Positions 5,835 to 6,225 of a DNA stretch of 6,225 nucleotides are shown here, piece by piece. A program made the position numbers and the translations under genes. The stretch covers positions 1 to 6,225 of the forward strand of contig DITZ01000026.1 in the NCBI GenBank assembly GCA_002422985.1, in the 5' to 3' direction. The stretch's first letter is position 1. Every line of letters starts with the position of its first letter. This DNA is from Sphingomonadales bacterium UBA6171 (GTDB lineage: Bacteria; Pseudomonadota; Alphaproteobacteria; Sphingomonadales; Sphingomonadaceae). The notes beneath the pieces are model-generated. The model saw only the letters and a list, made by a program, of their open reading frames with translations, ran no database searches and was not told where the DNA came from.

Positions 5835-6225
5835 ATGGCAGGACCGCTTCAGGGCATCAGGATCGTCGAGATGGCCGGCATCGGGCCGGGGCCGTTCGCC
5901 GGCATGATGCTGGCCGATCATGGCGCGGAAGTGATCCGCGTGGACCGGCCAGGCCGTGGCACGCCCGAACCGGTGCTGGGGCGCAGCCGCAAATCGGTGG
6001 TGGTGGACCTGAAATCCCCCGAAGGCGTCGCCACGGCGCGCGATCTGATACAATCCGCCGATGGCCTGATCGAAGGGCTGCGGCCCGGCGTGATGGAGCG
6101 GCTGGGGCTGGGGCCGGACATATTGCTGGCTGACAATCCAAAGCTGGTGTACGGCCGGATGACCGGCTGGGGGCAGACCGGCCCCTATGCGCCCGCCGCC
6201 GGCCACGACATCAACTATATCGCGC
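5835..6225 (+). CDS. Class III CoA-transferase family protein, probably alpha-methylacyl-CoA racemase (3' partial)
   Basis: The first 130 codons of a CaiB/BaiF (class III) CoA-transferase family gene that continues past the window; full members are about 360-400 residues. The opening GPLQGIRIVEMAGIGPGPFAGMMLADHGAEVIRVDRP is the CoA-binding Rossmann-like start of the family. KSVVVDLKSPEG (53-64), ADGLIEGLRPGVMERLGLGPD (75-95) and YGRMTGWGQTGPYAPAAGHDINY (106-128) follow. H124 in the GHDINY motif matches the catalytic histidine (His126) of the Mycobacterium tuberculosis alpha-methylacyl-CoA racemase MCR. That favours the racemase branch, which interconverts (R)- and (S)-2-methylacyl-CoA for branched fatty acid or sterol side-chain breakdown, over a true CoA-transferase. 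The partner Asp (156 in MCR) lies outside the window. Relation to queF is probably only adjacency. Confidence 0.9.
   Translation, partial: MAGPLQGIRIVEMAGIGPGPFAGMMLADHGAEVIRVDRPGRGTPEPVLGRSRKSVVVDLKSPEGVATARDLIQSADGLIEGLRPGVMERLGLGPDILLADNPKLVYGRMTGWGQTGPYAPAAGHDINYIA

Noticed and set aside
5549..6133. Plus-strand open frame spanning the end of queF and the start of the next gene
   Set aside because: It is out of frame with both genes, both of which have clear family signatures.

Overview
The window is GC-rich with strong G/C bias at third codon positions. It looks like an alphaproteobacterial chromosome, most likely a sphingomonad (Sphingomonadales). That placement is inferred from the style of the QueF, usher and spore-coat-U proteins as I know these families; no search was run.

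Left part (1-4640): the 3' portion of a Csu-type (archaic) chaperone-usher pilus operon, all on the + strand. In order it holds the end of a spore coat U (SCPU) domain pilin whose start lies before the window, a PapD-like periplasmic chaperone, an outer-membrane usher, and a two-domain SCPU protein in the place of the tip adhesin (the CsuE position). The genes are tightly packed: a 40 bp gap, then a 32 bp overlap, then an ATGA overlap. In the family model, subunits enter the periplasm by the Sec route, the chaperone holds them by donor-strand complementation, and the usher polymerises and exports them with the two-domain protein leading. Upstream subunit genes are probably just outside the window.

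Middle (4641-5148): about 500 bp with no intact gene. It contains what reads as a decayed C-terminal scrap of a type III restriction enzyme / DEAD-box helicase-like protein with its nuclease core missing, an AT-rich dyad, and two interlocked perfect inverted repeats. This debris lies on the 3' side of a minus-strand tRNA-Thr(CGU) gene, a classic integration position, so it may be what remains of an old island.

Right part (5149-6225): housekeeping-type genes. tRNA-Thr (minus strand) diverges from queF (+), which encodes the preQ0 reductase of queuosine biosynthesis with all its signature residues. It is followed by the first 130 codons of a class III CoA-transferase / alpha-methylacyl-CoA racemase-family gene that runs off the window.

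I see no intact undescribed system. The most interesting points are the restriction-enzyme remnant next to the tRNA, the interlocked inverted repeats, an unusual extra cysteine pair in the pilin, and a very strong Shine-Dalgarno sequence at the chaperone/usher junction that has no ordinary start codon after it.
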